64,000 nucleotides of DNA from Pyrocephalus nanus (GCA_038380795.1 CM076277.1:2819501-2883500), one strand, 5' to 3'; counted from the stretch's first letter, positions 48,036 through 58,149 are shown. The notes: generated by a model from the letters alone, not told the origin. A program made the numbers and translations.

Positions 48036-50214
48036 TGCACAGCAGGACCACGCTGCAGAGATGCAGGCAAACAGCACAGATGAGACAAACAGAACTAAGG
48101 AGACAAAAATTGTGGCCAAAATGTGGGGTTTTTTACCGTGGCTTGCAGCAAACAGGAACCTCTCCCAGTGCACAACTTTCACTGGAGGAATAGCAGGGAA
48201 ACTCCCCACTGCCATCCCCGTGGGGATGGGCTCCAGCCATCCCCAGCACCCCCATCCCCAGGGAATCTCTCTGGGCCCATCAGCCACTGTTTTAATTTGG
48301 TCTTGAGTCCCATATGTCTTACAAAACCCTCTTAAAACAACTTCCAGAAATGCTTTTATTCCGAGGATGTTCTGCCTTGAATGCATCAGATTCATCTCCC
48401 TGCTCTAAATGACCCTTTTACAGCACCAGGCTGAGCAGCTGAAGGGAAGCAGAGTTGTTTTCTCCCTGCTATCACAATCAAGTTGTTTGGTATAAAATGT
48501 GGCTCAGAAGTGAATCCATAATGCTCCTGGCAATTCGAGGGAACTGCTATTACCAGGAGTAAAATGCAGGTAGTAACTCTGTGGGTTTTTTTCCACTGAA
48601 ACTGTAATTAATGTGGATCCTGTGCACTAAGTGCACGGAGAAATACAGACTTCACAGGGGTGAAAATGCATCTCATTAGCACTGAAAACTCCTGTATCGT
48701 CCAAATGCATTATGTTCAGCGAGGAAAAACTGTGTAATTGAATTCCCACCAAAGCACACTTCATCTGCATCAAACAGCATTGTGCTCATCCTGGAGCTCC
48801 TCTGGGCTGCTGCTGGAAATGAGAATTAATTAGGATACCTGCTTGTTACTGAGGGAGCAGGTAGACACACTGTGGGCAGGCCAGGGGCTGCAGTGAGAGA
48901 CTCTGGCCAAACCCCAGCCAGGCAGAGAAGGGGACCTCCAAAGATTTGGGTGTTCTTGCAGTGAGGACACATCAAACAGTCCAAATTTTCTTGTCAATGC
49001 AGCAAATGCTGGTAAAAAACCCCAACAATTCCAACAAAGGCACCTCTTTGCTGCATAAATACTTCAGTAGTAATTAATAAGTGATTTATGAAGCTGGTTT
49101 TGAATTATTCTAGGCTGGACTGGCACGAGTGGCAGGATCTGGATAAATCCTTTCATGTACAGAACCTCCTAGCAATGCTGTGAGAGGGGCAAACACAGCA
49201 GGTAATGAACCCTCTGGAGCAGAACATGGGGGGCTCTTCTCCCCATTCAGGAGCAACCCACTGATCTGCAGCCTTTTAACGGGTAAATTATCATTAATTT
49301 AAATAAATACATGAAAAATTTCCAAAGACAGCACAGGGGACAGAGTGGGAGGGGATATGAGATGTGCAGGCAGAGCAGCAGGGAGGCTTTGGAGACTCGG
49401 AGTCAGAATGTCTGTGCTTTCACTCAATAGATCTGAGTGGATCTAATTCTTCATTTTCCTCCAGTGTCTGCCATCCATGAGACCCACCACTGGGCTGTGT
49501 AAGGGCAGCAAGAGCTCATAAAAAGCACTTTATATCATCATGTTTTTCCCCTTTTTTCCCACAGTCACATGTACAGGTGAGCCCCGACACACAGGTCTGC
49601 TGCATCTCCCCAGCACAGAAAAGCAGGCTGTGAACCCAAAATCCAGAGTTATCCTGGGGCAGGGGTATTTAGAGGGAAAGCAGCACATGGGGAGGGAGCT
49701 CACCCTATCCACCACTGGGGTGCTGGGATGATCTTCCTCCATGTTCACCCCAGATCCTGACTCCTGTGGTCCCCCACAGTGCAGCTGAGAACAGATCAGC
49801 CCCTTGGCACCTCACTTTGGGTTTTAGGGGGGGCTGTGGGAGCAATCCATCATCACCCTCAATCTCTGCAAAACTAGGGGCTGCTGTGATATCCCCACTT
49901 GAGGGAATTTTACCTGCTGGAGGCCTGAGGGATGCTGAGCTCTGGCTCACTCCAGGTCCCCAAACATGGGGGACACAGCCCCACTCCCTGGGCTCTTGCT
50001 GTGCTCACCAGTGCCTTGGCTCTGCTGCAGCCAGACACATCCCATTACTTCTGTTGTCCAAATCTCGTTATTCAGATCTAACGAGGAAATAATTTTAATT
50101 AAGGAAATTAAAAATTTATTGGCATCCGAATTTTAAGTAGGTGTTAATTTGAAGGCACGAAAAAAGAGCCCTCCGGCTGTGTCAGGATCTGTTTGTGCCA
50201 GAGGATGGGGATGA
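48036..50214. other. Intergenic DNA, no gene recognised
   Basis: Mixed composition with AT-rich parts at 48,480-48,760. A 12-bp stretch at 49,565-49,576 flanked by strong splice-like sites is discussed as a finding. No gene was recognised. Confidence 0.4.
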
Positions 50215-50292
50215 GGGGCTGTGCTGCTGGAACAGTTGGACTTGATGATCTTAGAAGGCTTTTCCAACCTTAATGACTCTATAAGTCTATGA
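50215..50292 (+). mobile_element. CR1 LINE fragment, last about 75 bp
   Basis: 'cttgatgatcttagaaggct', 'tttccaaccttaatgactct' and 'ataagtctatg' form the CR1 3' terminus with the octamer region. Confidence 0.85.
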
Positions 50293-51039
50293 AAAGCAGC
50301 AATAAAGGTGTTGGAAAATCCTTCAGAGCAGCTCTGAAGCCATAAAGCTGCAAGGAGGGAGGAGCACATTCTCAAGCTGGCCGAGGGCTGCAGTGGCTTC
50401 TTGTGCCCCCTGCATGGGCAGCCCTGGAGGGCTGAGGACCCCCTGGAGATCCCAGGTCCTGGTTCCACTCCCTCCTTTGGCTACTGCTGGTCTCCAGCAC
50501 CATGAGACTCCACCACCAGTGTCCCAGGGCTTCCAAAGGTGCCACTAACCCAGGGGCAGCTCAGCTGAATCCTGTGCCACAGGTGGGTGGCTCTTGGCCA
50601 AAAGGAAGGAGATGTTTCTCATTCCTTCTCCTTGCAGCAAAGGCAGCCCAGGGAACACTGCAATGTAAGGCTCAGTTTAATGCAGCTGGATAACAATCCT
50701 ATTGAAAACAGCAGCTAATTAGTTAAGTAATACCCTGGGTTATTAATGCTGCAACTCTGCCATCATCAGTGTATTTGTAATAATAGTGTTCCCACTGTAA
50801 TAACATTAATCATCATGGATTTACTACGAAACGAAGGGGGAAGGGATATTATCTCCCTCGGGAACACCACTTGACAGCAGCCCTACTTACTGTGGGGATT
50901 TTTATTGGTTTAATTCTTAATGCCTTGCTCATTAATCTGCTTTCCAATGGCCCCTCACAAATACCCCTCTGTGAGCAGAAAACACAAGGTGATGAAAACA
51001 CAAGGACAGCGCTCAGGATCTGTGCTCAGCTAAAGGATG
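50293..51039. other. Intergenic DNA, no gene recognised
   Basis: The AT-rich part at 50,690-50,830 is followed by a minus-strand donor-like site (CCCACA|GTAAGT) near 50,891 with no supported exon. Confidence 0.4.
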
Positions 51040-51715
51040 CCAGCCCAGGCAAAGAGCTCAGCTGGGCTGGTGAAAAAACACCCAGGCACCCCAAACACCA
51101 CATCACACATGCTTATGTCCCCCACCATATGGTGGAGTGCCCCACCCCACCACAGTCTGCGCTGCCCACTCCACGTGTGCCCTGAGTGGGGGCCATGGGC
51201 CAGTGCCCGCTGCCAGCAGCAGCAACCCGGGCAGGGCAAGGATCCCTCGCTGGGCTTGGGGCTCTCCAACGGCCCAGGGCAGTGCCATGGGGATGGCAAC
51301 CCAGAGTGCTTGGAGCTTCAAAGCCTTCAACATCAGCCCCTGCAGCTCCAAACCCTTCTCCCCTCATCCTGCCTCCAGCAATTCCCAAGGCTCTCATGGC
51401 CTTCATGGCCTCCCTTGGGATTTGGCCTCCCTGTGTCCTGATCCCGGCTCTGGGCCCAGGAGTCCCTTTGGCTGCAGCAGGAAGGGCAGCAGGAGGTTTC
51501 CTGCCTGCTTTGGGGCAGCTGCAGGGGCCGCTCCTGTCACACCCCCCTCTGTGCTGGGGACACCTTTGCTCTTGGGGACACCGCTCTGCCCCAGCCCAGC
51601 AACACCAGCAGTGCCCAGGGCCGGCACCTTCCCAAGGGGGACCCTTCTGTGCACAGGGACCCCCAGCCCGGGGTGGCCGTGCCAGCACCCCCAGACAGTG
51701 TAGTTACAGAAGGAC
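51040..51715. other. GC-rich segment with overlapping long ORFs
   Basis: About 65 percent GC by eye, with long open frames on both strands (191 codons minus at 51,113-51,688; 223 codons plus at 51,186-51,857). Frames are open on several strands at once because the segment is poor in A and T, so none can be preferred. It ends abruptly against the AT-rich block at about 51,720. No family was recognised. Confidence 0.35.
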
Positions 51716-51721
51716 AACACA

Positions 51722-52160
51722 ACAAAAACACATTAAATATTTATACAGAATTTATTTACATTATGAAAATCTTTATATAAAAACCGATGTTCTTAGTAAA
51801 AAAAAAATCTTCACTAAAAAGAAGTCTTCTTTATCACAACACTTATTATCTTTATAAAAAAAATCTTCCTAATAAAAATGAGTATCTTCTTAATAAAAGA
51901 ACTATCTTCTAAATAAAACACCTATTCTTCCTATTAAAAACAAGTCTTCTTATTAAAAAACTATCTTCTTAAAGAAAAAGTCTTCTTATAAAAATCTATC
52001 TTCTTAATTAAGAAACTATCTCCTTATAAAAAAACCTATTTCTTAAAAAAACAACAATGTTCTCTAAAAAAACCCTTATCATCTTTATAAAACAAACTAT
52101 CTTCTTAAAATATCAAAAATATAGATCGTATCTACAAAAACAGGAAAAAACCCATGTAAA
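51722..52160 (-). repeat. AT-rich minisatellite, copy A
   Basis: Roughly 20 degenerate units of 16-20 bp, on the plus strand of the form 'ctatcttcttaataaaaa'. The minus strand reads T-rich with periodic AAGAAGATAG. It occupies the 3' end of the putative copy-A transcript. Confidence 0.85.
51751..51756 (-). terminator. Candidate poly(A) signal, copy A
   Basis: TTTATT on the plus strand gives AATAAA on the minus strand at the far end of the AT-rich block. The equivalent site is kept in copy B at 53,699-53,694, in an alignable context (plus: 'agaatttattt'). Confidence 0.45.
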
Positions 52161-52205
52161 ACATATGTACAAGTCACCAATTCCACGTCCGGCATGTCCG
52201 TCAGT

Positions 52206-52216
52206 CCTGTAAGAAA
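52206..52216 (-). promoter_or_regulatory. Candidate splice acceptor, copy A last exon
   Basis: Minus strand TTGCTTTTCTTACAG directly before 52,206 is a good 3' splice site. Copy B keeps it as TTGCTTTTCTTATAG before 54,103. After it, one frame continues with TDMPDVELVTCTYVLHGFF to a stop at 52,097; in copy B the matching frame begins LMDMPETELATLYICFF. Confidence 0.4.
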
Positions 52217-52384
52217 AGCAAGGGCACAGTCAGTGCAGTCGGGCCCTGCTGGGTGTTCCCTGTGCCCCCAGCCTGGCACACGCTGGGCACAGCGGGACTC
52301 TGGTGCCAGGCCTGAGCCCGGCTGGGGATGGGCATGGCCAGGACGTGGCCAGGACGTGCCTGTCCTGCTGCTGGGGGACTCTCC

Positions 52385-52729
52385 TCAGCCCAGCACGATG
52401 GCCTCCTCCTTCTCGCCTTCCTCTTCTACTTCCATCTCGTCATCCTCATTCACATCCACTTCCATCTCCTCAACAATGTCTTCCATATCCACATCCATCC
52501 TCTCTTCGGTGTCTCTCTCCATGTCCACTTCCATTGGCTCTTCGATGTCTCTCTCAGCCTGCAGCAGGGAGCCCAACCTCAGAGAGGGGTCCCTGTCCCA
52601 CACCATCACCACAGAGCTCCAGCTCTCTTGGGCAGTCGGGGGGTGCCCAACTCCATGAAATGGCACTGTACCTTCACTGGGAGGAGGGTGCACATCCTGC
52701 TGGGATGGTTCACAAGACCCCAGTGACAA
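52385..52729 (-). CDS. Acidic Met/Glu/Asp-rich ORF, copy A, unknown protein
   Basis: An open frame of about 114 codons ending in TGA at 52,385. The N-terminal half (HPPPSEGTVPFHGVGHPP, MVWDRDPSLRLGSLLQ) is mixed. From about residue 57 the protein turns strongly acidic with repeated MEVD-type blocks: EEPMEVDMERD, EERMDVDMEDIVEEMEVDV, DDEMEVEEEGEKEEAIVLG. The sequence CTCCCTGCTGCAG before the acidic part could be a splice acceptor, so the acidic part may be its own exon. Copy B keeps the frame and the same stop position. No family was recognised; it would be a disordered acidic tail if translated. Upstream parts of the gene are uncertain. Confidence 0.45.
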   Translation of the reverse strand: MSLGSCEPSQQDVHPPPSEGTVPFHGVGHPPTAQESWSSVVMVWDRDPSLRLGSLLQAERDIEEPMEVDMERDTEERMDVDMEDIVEEMEVDVNEDDEMEVEEEGEKEEAIVLG

Positions 52730-52998
52730 GCAGAGTCAGGACTGATGGATGTTGCCAGGAACAGGTGGGGACACTCCACAGGGTGCAGGGTGAAGGGTGC
52801 TCTGCGGAAAAAAGCTGGTTGGGGCAGAGGGAGCTCTGGGAGCTGCTGACAGGTCAATGGCAGCAGGGCAATGGCTGCGTTGTGCTCGTCACCGGGCACT
52901 GGCAGTTCCACATGGAACACGGGCACAGCTCTGGCAGCTCTGATGTCACAGGAGTTGTGGGGCCATTCCACAGCGTGGGATGGAGATCATGCAATGAT

Positions 52999-53590
52999 GG
53001 AGTCCTTGAATGGTTTGACTTGGAAGTAGCTTAAAAATCATCTTGTTCCAACCTGACCAACCTTCCACCACCCCAGGGTTCTCAGGCCTGCGTCCAACCT
53101 GACCTTGAATGTTTCCATGGATGGGGCATCCACAGCCTCTCTGCACAGCCCCTGCCACGGCCTCACCACCCTCACAGGAAACAATATAGTCCCAACATCA
53201 AATCTAACCCTCCTCTCTGTCACTTTGAGCCCATTCCCCTTGTCCTGTCACTGCAGTTCCTGACCAAGAGTCCCCCTCCGGCTTCCTTGCAGGCCCCTTC
53301 ACACCCGGGAAGTTTCTCCGAGGTCTCCACACAACCTTCTCTTCTCCAGGCTGGACAGCCCCAACTTTCCCAGCCTGTCTGCAGAGGGGAGCTGCTCCAG
53401 TGCCCTCAGCACCTTGGTGGCCTCCTCAGGCCTTGCCCCAACAGTTCCCTGGCCTTGTTGTGTGGGGGACCCCAGAGCTGGAGGCCGCACTGCAGGTGGG
53501 GTGTGCTGAGAGCGGAGCAGAGCGGCAGAACCTCCCCCTGCCCTGCTGCCCCCAGGGCTGGGGATGAGCCCAGGACACGGGGGGGGGTCA
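52999..53590 (-). mobile_element. CR1 LINE fragment between duplicated units
   Basis: Reverse-complement CR1: 'cttgaatggtttgacttgga', 'ccttgaatgtttccatggat', 'cattccccttgtcctgtcac', 'cttctccaggctggacagcc' and 'cagagctggaggccgcactg', about 590 bp. It separates copies A and B and has no counterpart right of copy B, so it inserted after the duplication or was not included in it. Confidence 0.95.
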
Positions 53591-53684
53591 GGGCTGAGAG
53601 GGCACATTCTGTGGGCCTGGATAACAATGATCACCTGGGAGATGTCTTACACAAGGACAACAAAACGCCAAGATATAAGACATA

Positions 53685-54060
53685 GATAGAGAATTTATTT
53701 TTATTATAAAGATTTTCTTTTAAAAATAGTATTCTTCTTCATGAAAACAACCCTTCCTAATAACAATAATCTTCTTATGAAAAGGAACTATCTTCTTAAT
53801 AAAAAAATCCTAACTTTTTAATAAAAAACTATTTTGGTATAAAAAACTATCTTAATAAAAACAGTCTTCTTATAAAAAACTATTTTCTTATAAAAAGCTA
53901 TCTTCTTAATTAAAAAACTATCTTCTAAAACAAAAAAGCTGTCTTCTTAAAAAACTGTTTCTTAACAAAGCAACTATCTTCTTTATAAAACCAACTATCT
54001 TCTTAAAACATCAAAAATATAAAACGTATGTACAAAACGAGGAAAAAACAGAAAAAACAT
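53685..54060 (-). repeat. AT-rich minisatellite, copy B
   Basis: The same kind of degenerate 16-20 bp units as copy A, for example 'aaaactatcttcttaataaa' on the plus strand. Unit number and order differ from copy A, as expected of an unstable array. Confidence 0.85.
53694..53699 (-). terminator. Candidate poly(A) signal, copy B
   Basis: AATAAA on the minus strand at the end of the AT-rich block, in the same relative place as in copy A. Confidence 0.45.
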
Positions 54061-54281
54061 ATGTACAAGGTGGCCAATTCCGTTTCCGGCATGTCCATCA
54101 ATCCTATAAGAAAAGCAAGGGCACGGTCAGTGCAGTCGGGCCCTGCTGGGTGTTCCCTGTGCCCCCAGCCTGGCACACGCTGGGCACAGCGGGACTCTGG
54201 CGCCAGGCCTGAGCCCGGCTGGGGATGGGCATGGCCAGGGCATGGCCAGGACGTGCCTGTCCTGCTGCTGGGGGACTCTCC

Positions 54282-54593
54282 TCAACCCAGCACCATGGCC
54301 TCCTCCTCATCCTCCTCATCGATGTCCATGTCCTCGATCTCCTCCACCACATCCACTTCCATCTCCTCCTCAAACTCTGGCAAGTCCACCTCCATCATCT
54401 CCTCCTCTGTGTCCAACATGATGTCGACCTCCATCTCTTCCACTGTGTCTGTCCCAGTCTGCAGCAGGGAGCACAAGCTCAGAGAGGGGTCCCTGTCCCA
54501 CACCATCCCCACAGAGCTCCAGCCCTCCTGGGCAGTCCTTGGGTGCCCAACTCCATGGAATGGCACTGTACCTTCCCTGGGAGGAGGGTGCAC
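54282..54593 (-). CDS. Acidic Met/Glu/Asp-rich ORF, copy B, unknown protein
   Basis: Paralogue of the copy-A ORF with the same stop position (TGA at 54,282, after EEEAMVLG). The first part (HPPPREGTVPFHGVGHPR, MVWDRDPSLSLCSLLQ) is nearly the same; the acidic tail has diverged but keeps its character: TVEEMEVDIMLD, EEEMMEVDLPEFEEEMEVDV, EEIEDMDIDEEDEEEAM. The frame also stays open for some codons right of 54,593 (SGSSDPSQQ), preceded by CTGCCTGCAG, a possible acceptor. Substitutions in the first part look mostly amino-acid-changing, so purifying selection there is not evident. Confidence 0.45.
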   Translation of the reverse strand: MHPPPREGTVPFHGVGHPRTAQEGWSSVGMVWDRDPSLSLCSLLQTGTDTVEEMEVDIMLDTEEEMMEVDLPEFEEEMEVDVVEEIEDMDIDEEDEEEAMVLG

Positions 54594-54890
54594 ATCCTGC
54601 TGGGATGGATCAGAAGATCCAGACTGCAGGCAGAGTCAGGACTGATGGATGTCGCAGGTAGCAAGTAGGGATACACCACAGGGAGCAGGGTGAAGGGTCC
54701 TCTTGGAAAAAAGTTGGTCAGGGCAGAGGGAGCACTGGGAGCTGCTGACCCTTGGCTGGCAGCAGGGCAATGGCTGCGTTGTGCTCATCGCCGGGCACTG
54801 GCAGTTCCACATGGAACACGGGCACAGCTCTGGCAGCTCTGATGTCACAGGAGGTGTGGGACCACTCCGAAGGGGAGATGGGGTCCCTGG

Positions 54891-55060
54891 CCACTGGGAG
54901 CTCCCCATGGAATATGGGCTGTGACTGTACAACTTTGGGTTTTTTTCTTTTTCCCTTCCTCCTTCACCTCTATCTCCATAACAACTTCCACATTCTCTTT
55001 CATATATCCTCTTTCATATCCGCTTCCACTCTGTATTGAGCTTCCATATGAGCAGGGCTT
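54891..55060 (-). pseudogene. Decayed third acidic segment
   Basis: Minus-strand peptide pieces EAQYRVEADMKEDI and, after a stop and frame change, MKENVEVVMEIEVKEEGKKK line up loosely with the acidic tail of copies A and B. The part at about 54,891-54,925 (PIFHGELPVARDP) resembles a segment of the units themselves (VFHVELPVPGDEH). I read this as a degenerate earlier duplicate, but a convergent purine-rich stretch is possible. Confidence 0.35.
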
Positions 55061-57317
55061 CCAGCATGGCTGGCAAGGAGCCAGCCTGCCCAAACTGTGG
55101 GGCAGAGGGCAAGGGGGCTGCCCCCATCTCAGTCTGATGGGGAACCTCTCCTGATCCTGCTCTGCTGTCTTCCCAAGTAGTCCAGGAATGCCCCTTCTTC
55201 ACCTGGGGCTGGGCTGGATGTCCTGATGCCCACACACACCTCCCAGCTCTACCAACTCCTGTGCCAACAGCTGGAAAAAACAAGGGCGTTGCTTGGGATG
55301 GAGCCTGAGGAAGTGGGGAAAAGACACCCCCAGGGCTTGGCAGGAACCTCTCCCAGCACCAAAGGCATGGGCTCCTTCCCTCAGATGGCTCCTGGCACAG
55401 ACTGGTGCTGCCAACCCCATTCAGACTCCCCTACTTTGCCCCACCTGTGCAGGTGCTCCTTTGTCAGCATCCACATTCCTTTGAGGGTCTTTATGGCTTT
55501 TGCCTCCCTGCTGTCTCAGGCTAAAATCTCCCCCACACTTCCACAGCCAGCTCCTCACCATGGCTGTAACCCCACCATGCAATAGCACAGCCCCTGGCCC
55601 CCCAGGCTGCTGGCAGCCAGCTGGTTAAACACAGAACTGCTTGTTGTACCTGTGCCCATAACAATAAATGACAAGGGATGCCCTTAGTACTGCTTTGTCC
55701 TGGGCTCTTAAGCAGGAGTGACAATCACCTGCAGGAGAAGCTGGGATGGTTTGTGGGAACAGTGAGGTGTTACAGGGATGGACATCCCAAAAGGGGGGAT
55801 CAGGTCACAGGCAGATTGAAGGAAGCTTTGAAGGGTATTTATGGTGAAGACTTCAAATGAGACCTTACAGTCAGACTGAACAGCTGGAGGTGAAGCCCCA
55901 GCTGCAGGGTCGGTGTTTCTGCCCATGCTGAGAAGCCACCACGGATGGTGGATCAGGGGTGGGGGAGGGCGGGGGTGAAGTGTGGAGAAAGATAATTAAT
56001 TGAGCAGGAACCAGGAGGATTAGTGCTAATACCCAGCATTTCACCAAGCAATGCTGCAGGACCTGAGGAAGATTAAATTGGATTACAAGTGTTTCAGGAG
56101 ATGTGCCGTAGATAAGCAATGAGAGAAATGATCCCGCTGAGTTTGGGGGACAGAACTCCTGGCTGGGGAGGGGAGAACTGAGGGGGATGACAATTCCTCC
56201 TGATCTGCCCCATGCTACAGGTGAGCAGGGGGTAAAACACATAGTGAGAAAGAAAATGAATGCTGTGTTCACTTCAAAACACAGATGCTGTTTGTCCCTG
56301 GCAGCTTGGAAAAGAGTGATTCCTCCATCAGGACTGGGGGCTGGTGAGGATGCAGCACACAGAGCGTGGATGGGGCGCAGGAAAGAGCGTGATGGGATTC
56401 AAACTGAGTTTATTTTCAGCCCCAGAGCTGCTGATTGAGTTCTGAATGCCTGGGTTTGGGGATGAGCACCGGGGTTCTGCTGTTAAAAATGAACTGCCAG
56501 GTGCTGCCAACAAGTCACTGACCTTATGAAGTCATTAGCCAGTCTATGGAAACCTGTTTTCCTGTACACTGCATCCCTGATCCCCAAAAAGCCCTCCCAG
56601 CACAGCACACACACCCCCACACCCCCCACACACCCAAACAGCCTCTCTGCTCTCTTTCCTTTTGTTCTTCCAGTTTAACTTTGTGCTCGTGTCCCTTGGC
56701 TCCTGACAAGGGGATATGGATGATACCAAGTGTGCAGCAAACAAAAGGAAGTTCTCCAGGACTGTACTGGCTGGATTATCTGAGATTTGTCAATATTTGC
56801 TCAGGACTGAAGTGAAACAGAACTGAATGAGGCTAAGAAATAATGTCAGGTATTGGTCTGGGAAGAGCTGTGACAGCCCACAGCTACTGAGGCATCACAG
56901 CTGTTCAACTAAAAATGCCTTTTTTTTTTCCTTTTTCTCCACCTTCTTTGTATTTTAACTTTAGGTTAGTTGGTTGTGATTACATATTGTACAGCCACAA
57001 AGCCAACCAAAAATATGCTCAGCAGGGTGAGCTAATCCACACTCCTGCTTCACAATAACATGGGCTGCAGCTCTTGCACCCCACCCTGCATCCCAATAGC
57101 TGAGCACAGGGCCCTGCTCACCCTCTGCTCCCCTTGGATACCCCCAGCACCCATCTCTGCAGCTCAGTCCCACCCATCTCCAGAACCTGCCTCTCCAGCA
57201 GCGTGGAAAGGGTGGGATAGCCACAAAAGCAGCAAGCAAGAACCACAGATCCAAAATTTGAACATTTCTTACCCAAATATGCCCCGGGGAGGGGAGGGGG
57301 GGGGGAGGAAAACTTAC
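55061..57317. other. No gene recognised
   Basis: Mixed composition with short overlapping ORFs and a CA-rich patch near 56,605-56,640. If the candidate exons at 57.3-59.8 kb belong to one gene with the acidic ORFs, this would be intron. Confidence 0.35.
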
Positions 57318-57511
57318 TTAAAAACATCTGGCCCAGCTGTTCTGCTGGCTTGGAGATGCTGCTGCTGCTGCCCTTGTCTGAGGCTCATGAGGATGAGGAG
57401 ATCTGGGAAGACACAGATGCTTCGGGACAGCCAGGACAACATGGTGCCCACCCAGCCCTGCGTGCCAGGCAGAGCTGCTCCCTGTGGAGGGACAAATTTC
57501 AGTGCAGGTGC
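57318..57511 (-). CDS. Candidate coding exon, unknown gene
   Basis: A very good acceptor (CTTGTTTTATTTTTACAG) ends at 57,512 and a consensus donor (TTTTTAA|GTAAGT) follows at 57,317. The 194 bp are open: 64 codons plus two bases. The peptide holds APALKFVPPQGAALPGTQGW, then a hydrophobic stretch ICVFPDLLILMSL and a Gln run (QGQQQQHLQ). No family was recognised. It joins in phase with the candidate exon at 57,945-58,012. Confidence 0.35.
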
Positions 57512-57944
57512 CTGTAAAAATAAAACAAGTGATGGCACATCCCTCTGAAGATGGGGCTGTGCTTCCCCAGAGCTGTTCCGTGGGGCAGCACTGCCACTCT
57601 GTGCCCCGGTTTCCTCACCTATAAACCACTGTAACCCCTTGAGCCACACCCGAGCCCCCCCCCCGTGCCACCAAACATCAGCTGATTGTTCTCTTACCAG
57701 AACCGTGAGAGCCACAGGCCAGCCCTGAGCCCAGCCAGGAGAGCTGGGCAGGAGGGTCAGGCACAGCCTGGCTTTGTGAAGACTCCAACTCAAAAGGGCA
57801 AGGAGGGACAGGGGAATCTCCCCGTGTCCCCAAATCACAGCCAGATCCACCCAGCTCATAAAAAACCTGCCCAGGACTTACTGCATGGACCAGGGTTTGC
57901 ATCATGGGACCACCTGCACCACTTCCCATTTATGGCCCTCCTAC

Positions 57945-58012
57945 CTTTAGCGGGACATAAATCCCATCATCATTGCTGGTGTGGGAGGGAAACCCCTTGG
58001 ATTGTGTCTTCC
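57945..58012 (-). CDS. Candidate coding exon with tyrosine motif
   Basis: Acceptor CTTATTTATTGCAG precedes 58,012 and donor CTAAAG|GTAGGA follows 57,945. The 68 bp read (G)KTQSKGFPSHTSNDDGIYVP then LK, entering in phase 1 and leaving in phase 0. IYVPL is a YxxL-type tyrosine motif, which could be an endocytic or signalling motif if this is a cytoplasmic tail; that is inference only. Confidence 0.35.
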
Positions 58013-58149
58013 CTGCAATAAATAAGCATGTTTTGCGTTTTATCTCCATGTCTTTGCTGGTCAGGCAGAGCTGAGACCAAACCCTCCCTGGCGTGGGTGA
58101 GTTCAAGAGCCAGGAGAGGCTGTGCCAAACCCCAGGGACTCCAGCACCT

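Larger units (their letters stand above)
51720..52985 (-). repeat. Tandem duplication unit, copy A
   Basis: This unit matches 53,655-54,890 in the same order: AT-rich minisatellite, acceptor-like site, GC-rich stretch with 'ctgctgggtgttccctgtgc', acidic ORF, and 'acatggaacacgggcacagc'. The match ends at about 52,985, where a CR1 piece begins. By eye the GC-rich part is more than 85 percent identical between copies. Confidence 0.9.
53655..54890 (-). repeat. Tandem duplication unit, copy B
   Basis: Second copy of the unit at 51,720-52,985. Homology starts around 'acacaaggacaacaaaacgc' and stays alignable to about 'ccactccgaag' at 54,870-54,890. The AT-rich part is more diverged than the GC-rich part. 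Confidence 0.9.

Noticed and set aside
51113..51857. Overlapping ORFs of 188-223 codons on both strands
   Set aside because: Stops are rare in all frames of this GC-rich block. The 223-codon plus frame runs straight into the AT-rich minisatellite and ends in poly-Lys/Ser, so no frame can be preferred.
52303..53034. 243-codon plus-strand ORF across copy A of the acidic unit
   Set aside because: It reads the pyrimidine-rich complement of the acidic tail as Ser/Pro/Leu repeats and runs into the CR1; the minus frame has the conserved stop in both copies.
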